This document shows, in pieces, positions 56,288-64,000 of a stretch of DNA of 64,000 nucleotides. The stretch's first letter is position 1. Each line of letters starts with the position of its first letter. The stretch is from contig NZ_JBIFFV010000007.1 of assembly GCF_043557345.1 (NCBI RefSeq), forward strand, positions 124,001 through 188,000, in the 5' to 3' direction. Below the pieces are notes generated by a model that ran no database searches, was not told the origin of the DNA, and saw only the letters and a list, made by a program, of their open reading frames with translations. Source of the stretch: Sulfitobacter sp043557345 (GTDB lineage Bacteria; Pseudomonadota; Alphaproteobacteria; Rhodobacterales; Rhodobacteraceae). Both the position numbers and the translations under genes were made by a program.

Positions 56288-56422
56288 GGGCATCGTCTGC
56301 CCGCGGGGTGGCGAACCAAACCTTAGTTCATACCACTTTATTGATCTGCCATGGCGCACCCTTAAAGTGGCATACCCAGCCTCACTAAATCGCCTCCCCG
56401 TCCGGGCGGGCAGGCGATGCCC
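56288..56422. repeat. REPIN/MITE-like extragenic element, copy B
   Basis: 135 bases bounded by a 17-bp inverted repeat: GGGCATCGTCTGCCCGC on the left and, read on the minus strand, GGGCATCGCCTGCCCGC on the right (one mismatch). The right end folds as ATCGCCTCCCCG / CGGG..AGGCGAT. The element is inverted relative to copy A, and the homology continues outside into CCGGAATCAAGCCGCAGGC on the minus strand. It lies between leuA and a VOC gene, and no open frame is inside. Confidence 0.7.
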
Positions 56423-56466
56423 GGCGCCTGCGGCTTGATTCCGGGCTGGGGATGCCCACTACCCCA

Positions 56467-57048
56467 TCAATACGGGTTCTTCGCCCCGCGATCCGCACTT
56501 AGCGATGCCTGCCCCCGCTCGACAATCATCACCACCGCATCCGCGAGATGCTGCCGCTGGATATGATCATCCCCCGCCGCAACCCGCAGCTTATGCGCCT
56601 CCAGCATCACCTCGGCATGGCTCGACCCGCGCGGCGGGATGAAAGTGTAGCAGGCCAGTTCGATCAACAGCCCCAGCGGATCCTTGAAGTAGATCGAATG
56701 CATGAACCCCCGGTCCTTCACGCCGGAATGCCCGATGCCCCGGGCCTCCAACCGCGCGGGCACCTGATCGAACATCGCGCGGTCGACCTCGAAGGCCAGA
56801 TGATGCACGCAGCCCGGGTCCATCGGCGTGCGGTTGTGCACCCGCTTGCGGTTCTCATTCGTAAAGATCGTGATCAGCCGCCCGTCGCCGGGATCGAAAT
56901 ACAAATGCCCCTCGTCCGGGTCATCCAGATTGGGCTGATCAAAGATGAAAGGCATCCCCAACACCCCCTCCCAGAAGTCGATCGAGCTTTGCCGGTCCGC
57001 CCCGGTGAGGGTGATGTGATGCACTCCAAGTGTCTGTATTTTCTGCAT
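56467..57048 (-). CDS. VOC family protein (glyoxalase/dioxygenase fold)
   Basis: 193 residues. LGVHHITLTGADRQSSIDFW, GHLYFDPGDGRLITIFTNEN, CVHHLAFEVDRAMFDQ and IYFKDPLGLLIELA give two paired beta-alpha-beta-beta-beta motifs, with metal-binding His and Glu at the usual places (HHI, HHLAF, LIEL). The last 50 residues form a separate helical tail. It might be a dioxygenase, glyoxalase or resistance protein; nothing in the neighbourhood decides this. It is divergent from mreB. Confidence 0.8.
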   Translation of the reverse strand: MQKIQTLGVHHITLTGADRQSSIDFWEGVLGMPFIFDQPNLDDPDEGHLYFDPGDGRLITIFTNENRKRVHNRTPMDPGCVHHLAFEVDRAMFDQVPARLEARGIGHSGVKDRGFMHSIYFKDPLGLLIELACYTFIPPRGSSHAEVMLEAHKLRVAAGDDHIQRQHLADAVVMIVERGQASLSADRGAKNPY

Positions 57049-57238
57049 GGTATCGCCGACCTCCGCCTGTGCTGCGCCCTAAATATACCGCTCTATGATA
57101 GCGCGGCGGCAATATCGCGCCACCTTTGCGGTCTTGCCCCTTTCACCCTGCCCCCGTGCGCCCTATAAGAGCCAATAGCCCGCGCGTGGACCCATGCAAG
57201 CGGGCCTGTCCGAATTGTTGCAAGGCTCCGCTACTGTT

Positions 57239-58285
57239 ATGTCCATCCTCGATCAATTCCGCGGCCTGTTCTCCTCTGATATGGCGATCGACCTCGGCAC
57301 CGCGAACACGCTGGTTTACGTCAAGGGCAAGGGCATCGTGCTGAGCGAACCTTCGGTTGTGGCCTATCACGTCAAGGACGGCGTCAAGAAAGTGCTCGCC
57401 GTGGGTGAAGACGCCAAGCTCATGCTGGGCCGCACGCCGGGCAGCATCGAGGCGATCCGCCCGATGCGCGAAGGTGTCATCGCGGATTTCGACACCGCCG
57501 AGGAGATGATCAAACACTTCATCCGCAAGGTGCACAAGCGCTCGACCTTCTCGAAGCCCAAGATCATCGTCTGCGTCCCCCATGGCGCCACCCCGGTGGA
57601 AAAACGCGCGATCCGCCAGTCGGTGTTGTCGGCAGGCGCGCGCCGCGCGGGCCTGATCGCCGAGCCGATCGCCGCCGCCATCGGCGCGGGCATGCCGATC
57701 ACCGACCCGACGGGCAATATGGTCGTCGACATCGGCGGCGGTACCACCGAAGTCGCGGTGCTTTCGCTGGGCGACATCGTTTATGCCCGCTCGGTCCGCG
57801 TCGGCGGTGACCGGATGGATGAGGGCATCATCAGCTACCTGCGCCGCCAGCAGAACCTGCTGATCGGGGAGACGACGGCCGAGCGGGTCAAGACCTCCAT
57901 CGGCACGGCGCGGATGCCTGACGACGGGCGTGGCACCTCGATGCAGATCCGGGGCCGCGACCTGTTGAACGGTGTGCCGAAAGAGATCGAAGTCACGCAG
58001 GCCCAGATCGCCGAGGCGCTGGCCGAACCGGTGCAGCAGATCTGCGAAGCGGTGATGACCGCGCTGGAAACCACGCCGCCCGACCTTGCCGCCGACATCG
58101 TTGACCGCGGCGTGATGCTCACGGGCGGCGGTGCGCTGCTGGGTGATCTCGATCTCGCGCTGCGCGAACAGACGGGGCTTGCGATCTCGGTCGCGGACGA
58201 GCCGCTCAATTGCGTGGCCCTCGGCACCGGCAAGGCGCTGGAATACGAGAAGCAGCTGCGCCACGCGATCGACTACGACAGTTAA
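57239..58285 (+). CDS. mreB: Rod-shape-determining protein MreB (bacterial actin)
   Basis: 348 residues from the ATG at 57239. The actin-fold motifs are MAIDLGTANTLVYVKGKGIV (phosphate 1), MVVDIGGGTTEVAVLSLGDI (phosphate 2) and VMLTGGGALLGDLD (adenosine). It forms membrane-associated filaments that guide lateral wall synthesis. It is first in the mreB-mreC-mreD-mrdA-rodA gene order seen in many rod-shaped alphaproteobacteria. Confidence 0.97.
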   Translation: MSILDQFRGLFSSDMAIDLGTANTLVYVKGKGIVLSEPSVVAYHVKDGVKKVLAVGEDAKLMLGRTPGSIEAIRPMREGVIADFDTAEEMIKHFIRKVHKRSTFSKPKIIVCVPHGATPVEKRAIRQSVLSAGARRAGLIAEPIAAAIGAGMPITDPTGNMVVDIGGGTTEVAVLSLGDIVYARSVRVGGDRMDEGIISYLRRQQNLLIGETTAERVKTSIGTARMPDDGRGTSMQIRGRDLLNGVPKEIEVTQAQIAEALAEPVQQICEAVMTALETTPPDLAADIVDRGVMLTGGGALLGDLDLALREQTGLAISVADEPLNCVALGTGKALEYEKQLRHAIDYDS

Positions 58286-58356
58286 CACTGGCAAGTTAGC
58301 CAGACCCGGCATGCGGCGACACCGCCCCGCCTGACCGGGTGGGAGTTTCGGCACAG

Positions 58357-59259
58357 ATGGCCAAGGACCGTTCCAGTTCCAGCGATTTCACCGGCCCGCT
58401 GCGGCGGCTGCTGCTGGCCGTGCTGGTGCTGGCGTTGACCGGCATCTTCTTGCTGTGGCGCATCGACAGCCCGCGGGTCGAGCGGTTTCGCGCGCAGGTG
58501 ACCGACCGTTTCGTGCCCAACCTCGACTGGGCCATGGCCCCGGTCACCGGCACCATCAACCTGCTGCGCGACTTCCAAAGCTACCAGCGCCTGAGCGAAC
58601 AGAACCGCGAGCTGCGCTCGGAACTGCGGCAGATGCAGGCGTGGAAAGAGGCGGCGCTTCAGCTGGAGCAAGAGAACGCCCGGCTTCTGGACCTCAACAA
58701 CGTGCGGCTCGACCCGCGGCTGACCTTCATCACCGGCACGGTGCTGGCCGACAGCGGCTCGCCCTATCGCCAGTCGGTGCTTTTGAACGTCGGCGCGCGC
58801 GACGGGCTGGTCGAGGGCTGGGCTACGATGGACGGCATCGGCCTTGTGGGCCGCATCGCGGGGGTGGGCAAGAACACCGCGCGGGTGATCCTGCTGACAG
58901 ATGCTTCCAGCCGTATTCCGGCGACGATCCAGCCCTCGGGCCAACGCGCCATCGTCGCGGGCGACAACAGCGCCGCGCCGCCTTTGGATTTCATCGAGAA
59001 CCGTGAGTTGGTCCGCCCAGGCGACCGGGTGATCAGCTCGGGCGATGGCGGCGTGTTCCCGGCGGGCATCCTGATCGGTCAGGTGGCCGCCGATCCGGGC
59101 GGGCGGCTGCGCGTGCGGCTGGCGGCGGATTACGAGCGGTTGGAGTTCCTGCGCGTGTTGCGCCATCACGGCAATGAAACCGTGCCGGATACCGCCCATG
59201 TCATCACCTCTGACGGCCCCTTGGCCGATCCGGCAGCGCCGGTCGGGGTGCAGCCATGA
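58357..59259 (+). CDS. mreC: Rod-shape-determining protein MreC
   Basis: 300 residues from the ATG at 58357 (an in-frame GTG at 58339 is an alternative). One N-terminal membrane helix (RRLLLAVLVLALTGIFLL), then a coiled coil (LSEQNRELRSELRQMQAWKE to ENARLLDLNN), then two beta domains with VGARDGLVEGWATMDGIGLV and VISSGDGGVFPAGILIG. It scaffolds the elongasome in the periplasm. It overlaps mreD by 4 bases (ATGA). Confidence 0.93.
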   Translation: MAKDRSSSSDFTGPLRRLLLAVLVLALTGIFLLWRIDSPRVERFRAQVTDRFVPNLDWAMAPVTGTINLLRDFQSYQRLSEQNRELRSELRQMQAWKEAALQLEQENARLLDLNNVRLDPRLTFITGTVLADSGSPYRQSVLLNVGARDGLVEGWATMDGIGLVGRIAGVGKNTARVILLTDASSRIPATIQPSGQRAIVAGDNSAAPPLDFIENRELVRPGDRVISSGDGGVFPAGILIGQVAADPGGRLRVRLAADYERLEFLRVLRHHGNETVPDTAHVITSDGPLADPAAPVGVQP

Positions 59260-59795
59260 CCGATCTGTCGCGCAGCCGCCTCTGGGTCATGCGCCTGAGC
59301 TTTGTCGCGCTGACACTGGTGATCCTGTTCTTCCACCTTCTCCCGCTTGAGACGACCCCGCGCGCTTGGGCCGGGCCGGACCTGCTGCTGGGCTTTGCCT
59401 GTGCCTGGGGGCTCCGACGGCCTGAATACGTGCCCTCGCTTTTTCTGGCGCTGGTCTTTCTGCTGGCGGACCTGTTGCTGCAACGCCCGCCCGGACTTTG
59501 GGCGGTGCTGGCCCTGATCGGGGTCGAGAACCTCAAATCGCGGGGGCGGCACCTGCGGGATGCGAGCTTTGCCGCTGAATGGCTGACCGTGGCAGTAATC
59601 CTGACCATGGTGATCTTTGCCAACCGTATCTTGCTCAGCCTTGCGCTGGTGCCGACGCCTTCGCTGACGCTGAACCTCACGGAATTGGCACTGACGACTC
59701 TTGCTTATCCGCTGATCGTAGCGGTGACCCATGGTATCATGGGCGTGCGCAAGACCGCGCCGGGCGATCTGGATGCGCTTGGCAAACGGGTGTGA
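59256..59795 (+). CDS. mreD: Rod-shape-determining protein MreD
   Basis: 179 residues, five or six membrane helices, no large soluble part. The family is weakly conserved; position between mreC and mrdA and the pattern WAGPDLLLGFACAWGLRRPE support the call. It overlaps mreC and is followed by mrdA after 15 bases. Confidence 0.88.
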   Translation: MTDLSRSRLWVMRLSFVALTLVILFFHLLPLETTPRAWAGPDLLLGFACAWGLRRPEYVPSLFLALVFLLADLLLQRPPGLWAVLALIGVENLKSRGRHLRDASFAAEWLTVAVILTMVIFANRILLSLALVPTPSLTLNLTELALTTLAYPLIVAVTHGIMGVRKTAPGDLDALGKRV

Positions 59796-59810
59796 TCGGG
59801 GAGCGATGAG

Positions 59811-61760
59811 ATGAGACGGAGCCGCGCCGACAATGATGCGACCCACACGCGCCTGACGCGCCGCGCCGCCCTTTTGGGCGGGGCTCAGCTGCTGTTCATG
59901 GGCGGGCTGGCCGCGCGCATGCGCTATCTACAAGTCGATCAGGCCGACCAATTCCGCCTGCTGGCCGAAGAGAACCGCATCAACATCCGCCTGATCCCCC
60001 CCGCCCGGGGTGAGATTTTCGACCGCAACGGAGTGCAGCTTGCTGACAATGTGCCCTCCTACCGGATCGTCATGGTCCGCGAAGATGCGGGCGACGTGGA
60101 AGCGGTGATGGAGCGGCTCGCCCAAGTCATCGAGATCGACGAGGAGACCCGCGAACGCGCCATGACCGAGATGTCGCGCTCTGCCCCCTTCCTGCCCGTC
60201 ACCATCGTCGATGACGTCAGTTGGGAAGTCGTGAGCAAGGTCAGCGTCAATGCCCCCGCCCTGCCCGGCGTCACGCCCGAAGTGGGCCTGACCCGCGTCT
60301 ACCCGCGCGGCGCGGATTTCGCCCATGTGGTGGGCCGCGTGGGCCGGGTGAGCCAAGCCGACCTCGACGCGCTGGAGAACCCCGATCAGGTGCTGCGCAT
60401 CCCGCGCTTTCAGATCGGCAAGATCAACGTCGAGGCCCGCGCCGAAAACCTGCTGCGCGGCGCGGCGGGCACCAAACATGTGGAGGTCAACGCCACGGGC
60501 CGCGTGATGCGCGAGTTGGAGCGGCGCGAGGGGCAGGCCGGAGCCGATCTGCAACTGACCGTGGACGCCAATCTGCAACGCTATGTGCAGGCCCGTCTGG
60601 GCGAGGAAAGCGCCGCCGTGGTCATCATCGACTGCGAGAATGGCGATCTGGCCGCCCTCGCCTCCTCCCCCAGCTACGACCCGAACCTATTTATCGGCGG
60701 CATTTCCTCGGCGGATTACAACCCGTTGCTGAACTCGAAATACCGCCCGCTGGTGAACAAACCCGTGCAGGGCACCTACCCGCCCGGCTCGACTTTCAAG
60801 ATGATCGTGGCGCTCGCCGCAATCGAAGAGGGCATCGTCACCCCCGATGAGACGGTCTATTGCCCCGGCCATCTTGAGGTCGCAGGGCGGCGGTTCCACT
60901 GTTGGAAACGCGCGGGCCACGGTTGGGTCGATCTGCAACATTCGCTCAAGCAGTCCTGCGATGTCTATTACTACGATCTGGCGGTAAAGGTCGGGATTGA
61001 GAAAATCACCGCCATGGCGAACCGCTTTGGCCTTGGGATCAAACATGACTTGGCGCTGTCCTCGGTCGCGGGCGGGCTTGCGCCCACAAAACAGTGGAAA
61101 CGCTCGGCCCGGGGTGAGGATTGGGTTGTGGGCGATACGGTCAACGCCTCTATCGGGCAGGGTTTCACCCTCTCCTCCCCGCTGCAACTGGCGGTGATGA
61201 GCGCGCGGATCGCCACGGGCCGCACGGTGACACCGCGGTTGATCAAATCCATCGACGGGGTGGAGCAACCCAGCGGCGCGGGCGAGCCGATGGGGCTGAA
61301 CGAAAACAACCTGCGCCAATTGCGCAAGGCGATGTACGACGTGGTGAACGACCGCCGCGGCACCGGCTACCGCAGCCGCATTATCGACGACACGATGCGC
61401 ATGGCGGGCAAGACCGGCACCAGTCAGGTGCGCAACATCACCGCCGCCGAACGCGCGCGCGGTGTGACCAGCAACGCCGACCTCCCGTGGGAGCGGCGCG
61501 ATCACGCGCTTTTTGTCTGCTTTGCGCCCTATGACAAACCGAAATACGCAGCCTGCGTGCTGGTGGAACACGGCGGCGGCGGCTCGACCGCCGCAGCCCC
61601 GATTGCGCGCGACGTGATGTTGCAGGCCATGGCGGGCGGCGAGCCGCCGCTCGAAGCCTACCCCAAGTCCGACCGGGGCCGCATCGCCACCCAGCAAGAG
61701 GAACTGCGCAACACCACGCCCGAGACGACCGCCAAGCTGGAGGGGAAGGATCAGGCATGA
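59811..61760 (+). CDS. mrdA: Penicillin-binding protein 2 (elongation-specific transpeptidase)
   Basis: 649 residues. Short cytoplasmic N-terminus with a twin arginine-like RLTRRAALLGGAQ, one membrane helix, dimerisation domain with PPARGEIFDRNGVQLADNVP, then transpeptidase. Active-site motifs: S327-T-F-K330 in YPPGSTFKMIV, SCD (382-384, the SxN equivalent), KTG 534-536 in AGKTGTSQV. It cross-links new side-wall peptidoglycan with RodA. It overlaps rodA by 4 bases. Confidence 0.96.
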   Translation: MRRSRADNDATHTRLTRRAALLGGAQLLFMGGLAARMRYLQVDQADQFRLLAEENRINIRLIPPARGEIFDRNGVQLADNVPSYRIVMVREDAGDVEAVMERLAQVIEIDEETRERAMTEMSRSAPFLPVTIVDDVSWEVVSKVSVNAPALPGVTPEVGLTRVYPRGADFAHVVGRVGRVSQADLDALENPDQVLRIPRFQIGKINVEARAENLLRGAAGTKHVEVNATGRVMRELERREGQAGADLQLTVDANLQRYVQARLGEESAAVVIIDCENGDLAALASSPSYDPNLFIGGISSADYNPLLNSKYRPLVNKPVQGTYPPGSTFKMIVALAAIEEGIVTPDETVYCPGHLEVAGRRFHCWKRAGHGWVDLQHSLKQSCDVYYYDLAVKVGIEKITAMANRFGLGIKHDLALSSVAGGLAPTKQWKRSARGEDWVVGDTVNASIGQGFTLSSPLQLAVMSARIATGRTVTPRLIKSIDGVEQPSGAGEPMGLNENNLRQLRKAMYDVVNDRRGTGYRSRIIDDTMRMAGKTGTSQVRNITAAERARGVTSNADLPWERRDHALFVCFAPYDKPKYAACVLVEHGGGGSTAAAPIARDVMLQAMAGGEPPLEAYPKSDRGRIATQQEELRNTTPETTAKLEGKDQA

Positions 61761-62896
61761 GCTATCTTGAGCATACGGTCAAATCCGTCCCCACGGGGCT
61801 GCGCAAAATCCTCTTTATGAACTGGCCGCTGGCGATCCTGCTGACCAGTGTCGCGGGCGTCGGCTTTCTGATGCTCTATTCGGTCGCGGGCGGGTCATTC
61901 TCGCCCTGGGCCGAACCGCAGATGAAACGTTTCGCCATGGGCATGGCAATTATGTTCACCGTGGCGATGGTGCCGATCTGGCTTTGGCGCAACCTGTCGG
62001 GTGTGGCCTATGGGGCGACCTTGGTGCTGCTGGTCGCGGTCGAACTCTTCGGCTCTGTCGGCATGGGCGCGCAGCGTTGGATCGACATCGGCTTCATGCG
62101 GCTGCAACCGTCGGAACTGATGAAGATCACGCTGGTCCTGTTTCTGGCGGCCTATTACGACTGGCTGCCGGTCAAAAAGGTCTCGCGCCCCTTTTGGGTG
62201 CTGCTGCCCATTCTGATCATCGTGATCCCCACCGCACTGGTGCTGAAACAGCCCGACCTTGGCACCTCGATCCTGTTGCTGACCGCCGGGGGCGGGCTGA
62301 TGTTCCTCGCAGGCGTGCATTGGGCCTATTTCGCCGCCGTCATCACCGCCGCCATCGGGCTGATCACCGCCGTTTTTCAGTCGCGCGGGACACCGTGGCA
62401 ACTGCTGAAAGACTACCAATACCGCCGCATCGACACCTTTCTCGACCCCAGCCAAGACCCGCTTGGCGCGGGCTATCACATCACCCAGTCGAAGATCGCA
62501 CTCGGCTCGGGCGGCTGGTCGGGCCGGGGCTATATGCAGGGCACCCAATCGCGGCTGAACTTCCTGCCCGAGAAACACACCGACTTCATCTTCACCACAT
62601 TGGCCGAAGAGTTCGGCTTCGTCGGAGGCGTCTCCCTTCTGGGGCTTTACGCGCTGATCATCCTGTTCTGCGTGGCCTCGGCGGTGAAGAACAAGGACCG
62701 GTTTTCAAGCCTGCTGACCCTTGGCATCGCGCTGAACTTCTTTCTCTTTTTCGCCGTTAACATGTCGATGGTCATGGGGCTGGCCCCCGTGGTTGGCGTG
62801 CCACTGCCGATGGTGAGCTATGGCGGCTCGGCCATGCTGGTGCTGCTGCTGGCTTTCGGCTTGGTGCAATCGGCGCATGTTCATAGACCGAGGTAA
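61757..62896 (+). CDS. rodA: Peptidoglycan glycosyltransferase RodA
   Basis: 379 residues, a SEDS-family protein with about ten membrane helices. Typical segments are GAQRWIDIGFMRLQPSELMK, LVLKQPDLGTSILL, GAGYHITQSKIALGSGGWSG, LPEKHTDFIFTTLAEEFGFV with the catalytic Asp region earlier in the loop, and VGVPLPMVSYGGSAML at the end. It polymerises lipid II in the elongasome with PBP2. It is the last gene of the operon proper. Confidence 0.96.
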   Translation: MSYLEHTVKSVPTGLRKILFMNWPLAILLTSVAGVGFLMLYSVAGGSFSPWAEPQMKRFAMGMAIMFTVAMVPIWLWRNLSGVAYGATLVLLVAVELFGSVGMGAQRWIDIGFMRLQPSELMKITLVLFLAAYYDWLPVKKVSRPFWVLLPILIIVIPTALVLKQPDLGTSILLLTAGGGLMFLAGVHWAYFAAVITAAIGLITAVFQSRGTPWQLLKDYQYRRIDTFLDPSQDPLGAGYHITQSKIALGSGGWSGRGYMQGTQSRLNFLPEKHTDFIFTTLAEEFGFVGGVSLLGLYALIILFCVASAVKNKDRFSSLLTLGIALNFFLFFAVNMSMVMGLAPVVGVPLPMVSYGGSAMLVLLLAFGLVQSAHVHRPR

Positions 62897-62899
62897 TTC

Positions 62900-63838
62900 A
62901 TGACGATCAACATTCTCTTCGCCGCCAAAGCCGAACGCTGGGACGGCTACGAACAGCCTTTGAACGCAGCGCTGCGCAAGGCCCTGCCGGGGCAGGATTT
63001 CACGCTGGCCACCGATCTGCCGCCCGAAGAGGTCGACTATATCGTCTATGCCCCGAACAGCGAGTTGCAGGACTTCACCCCCTACACGCGCGCCAAGGCG
63101 GTGCTGAACCTCTGGGCCGGGGTCGAGGCGATCACCGGCAATGAGACCTTGAAAATACCGCTGGCGCGGATGGTGGACTTCGGCCTGACTCACGGCATGG
63201 TCGAATGGTGCACGGGCCATGTGCTGCGCCATCATCTGGGGATGGATACCGATATCCTGCGCACGGATGCCAAATGGGAGCCGCGCACCCCGCCGCTGGC
63301 GCGCGAGCGCAGTGTCGCGGTGCTGGGCATCGGGGCGCTCGGCCAAGCGGTGGCCGAGGCGCTGGTGGGTCTGGGCTTTGACGTGACCGGCTGGTCGCGC
63401 AGCGCGAAGCGGATCGAAGGCGTGCGCTGCCTGCACGGCGACGACGGCCTTGCGGAGGCGCTGACACGCGCCGAAATCGCCGTGCTTCTGATGCCCGACA
63501 CGCCCGCCACACGAGACGTTCTGAACGAAAAGACGCTAGCGCAGATGCCCAAAGGCGCGTTCATCATCAATCCCGGTCGCGGGCCGCTGATTGACGACGA
63601 CGCCTTGCTGGCGGCGCTCGACAGCGGGCAGATCGCCCATGCGACGCTGGATGTCTTCCGGGTGGAGCCGCTGCCTGAGGATCACCGCTATTGGGCACAT
63701 CCGAAGGTGACCGTGACCCCGCATATCGCGGCGGCCACGCGCAACGACACCGCCTCAGAAGTTATCGCCGAGAACATCCGCCGCAGCGAGGCCGGTGAGC
63801 CTCTGCTGCATCTGGTGGATCGCGACCGGGGGTATTGA
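62900..63838 (+). CDS. Glyoxylate/hydroxypyruvate reductase A-like (D-2-hydroxyacid dehydrogenase)
   Basis: 312 residues. The NAD(P)-binding motif is VAVLGIGALGQAVAEALVGL. The signature MPKGAFIINPGRGPLIDDDA includes the catalytic Arg-like region, and WAHPKVTVTPHIAAATR has the catalytic His. The GhrA group has WSRSAKRIEGV after the second strand, consistent with NADPH use. It reduces glyoxylate or hydroxypyruvate. It starts 3 bases after the rodA stop with a GAGG site inside rodA, so it is probably co-transcribed, though its function is unrelated to the wall. Confidence 0.9.
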   Translation: MTINILFAAKAERWDGYEQPLNAALRKALPGQDFTLATDLPPEEVDYIVYAPNSELQDFTPYTRAKAVLNLWAGVEAITGNETLKIPLARMVDFGLTHGMVEWCTGHVLRHHLGMDTDILRTDAKWEPRTPPLARERSVAVLGIGALGQAVAEALVGLGFDVTGWSRSAKRIEGVRCLHGDDGLAEALTRAEIAVLLMPDTPATRDVLNEKTLAQMPKGAFIINPGRGPLIDDDALLAALDSGQIAHATLDVFRVEPLPEDHRYWAHPKVTVTPHIAAATRNDTASEVIAENIRRSEAGEPLLHLVDRDRGY

Positions 63839-63853
63839 CCCCCGGCCCCTGAC

Positions 63854-64000
63854 CTACGCCGCCAGCCCGCGCCCTTTGAGCAGCGCCTCGACCCCCGGCA
63901 GACGTCCCCGGAATGCGGTGTACAGCTCCGCCGGATCACGGCTGCCGCCGGTCGAGAGGATGTGTTCCTCCAGCGCCTCGGCACGTTCCGCATCAAAAGC
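63854..64000 (-). CDS. M3 family oligopeptidase, C-terminal end (cut by window edge)
   Basis: 48 residues ending in a stop at 63854: HILSTGGSRDPAELYTAFRG and VEALLKGRGLAA are the usual C-terminus of M3 oligopeptidases (peptidyl-dipeptidase Dcp or oligopeptidase A type). The catalytic HExxH lies outside the window. Minus strand, convergent with the reductase gene. Confidence 0.8.
   Translation of the reverse strand, partial: AFDAERAEALEEHILSTGGSRDPAELYTAFRGRLPGVEALLKGRGLAA

Overview
The window is high-GC chromosomal DNA from an alphaproteobacterium, most likely a marine Rhodobacterales (roseobacter-type) species. This is inferred from gene content: a class I lysyl-tRNA synthetase, an NDUFS4-type complex I accessory subunit, a PreT/PreA pyrimidine degradation operon with a RutR-like regulator, a DUF1236/SH3 protein, a small helical protein of the kind often labelled 'antifreeze' in this order, and a second glutamyl-tRNA synthetase. 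Both ends of the window cut genes: an M81 (MlrC-type) metallopeptidase on the left and an M3 oligopeptidase on the right. No rRNA, tRNA, CRISPR array, prophage or full insertion sequence was seen.

Layout. 1-5 kb: M81 peptidase divergent from an IclR regulator across a near-perfect 19-bp palindrome, then an amidase and a sodium:alanine symporter. 5-10 kb: complex I subunit, uvrB with a possible LexA box, and several small envelope or stress genes, including a 24-residue lipoprotein missed by length cut-offs and a divergent pair of genes with matching ECF-type promoters. 10-20 kb: a large beta-helix protein without a signal peptide, lysK, terB, a PBP4-type peptidase, a DMT exporter, nadD, and a uspA/symporter operon. 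21-25 kb: ettA, a response regulator with a degenerate GGDEF domain, a cold-shock gene and an L,D-transpeptidase.

25-36 kb is a reductive pyrimidine degradation locus: a four-gene ABC importer, dihydropyrimidinase, beta-ureidopropionase, a RutR-like TetR repressor, and preT-preA. Two palindromes of the form TTTACCA-N2-TGGTAAA lie before the beta-ureidopropionase/tetR pair and before preT, which suggests one regulon. A short AT-rich insert (about 30.49-31.11 kb) with a three-helix membrane protein separates the two hydrolase genes. 36-50 kb: a second cold-shock gene, tesA divergent from ybbA-ybbP, the gcvT-gcvH-gcvP operon under a tandem glycine riboswitch, a gltX paralogue, and an 18-repeat MORN protein built from two 9-repeat halves. 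49-51 kb: a NadE-like protein that has lost the catalytic residues of both its domains. 52-54 kb: an SDR/iron-sulfur photolyase operon. 54-56 kb: leuA behind a leucine-rich leader peptide and hairpin. 57-64 kb: the elongasome operon mreB-mreC-mreD-mrdA-rodA, followed by a hydroxyacid dehydrogenase.

Three short extragenic elements (22.8, 25.3 and 56.3 kb) share terminal inverted repeats, with a hairpin at each end, and look like one REPIN- or MITE-type family. The items most worth following up are this repeat family, the dead NadE, the AT-rich insert, the duplicated MORN protein and the paired ECF-type promoters.
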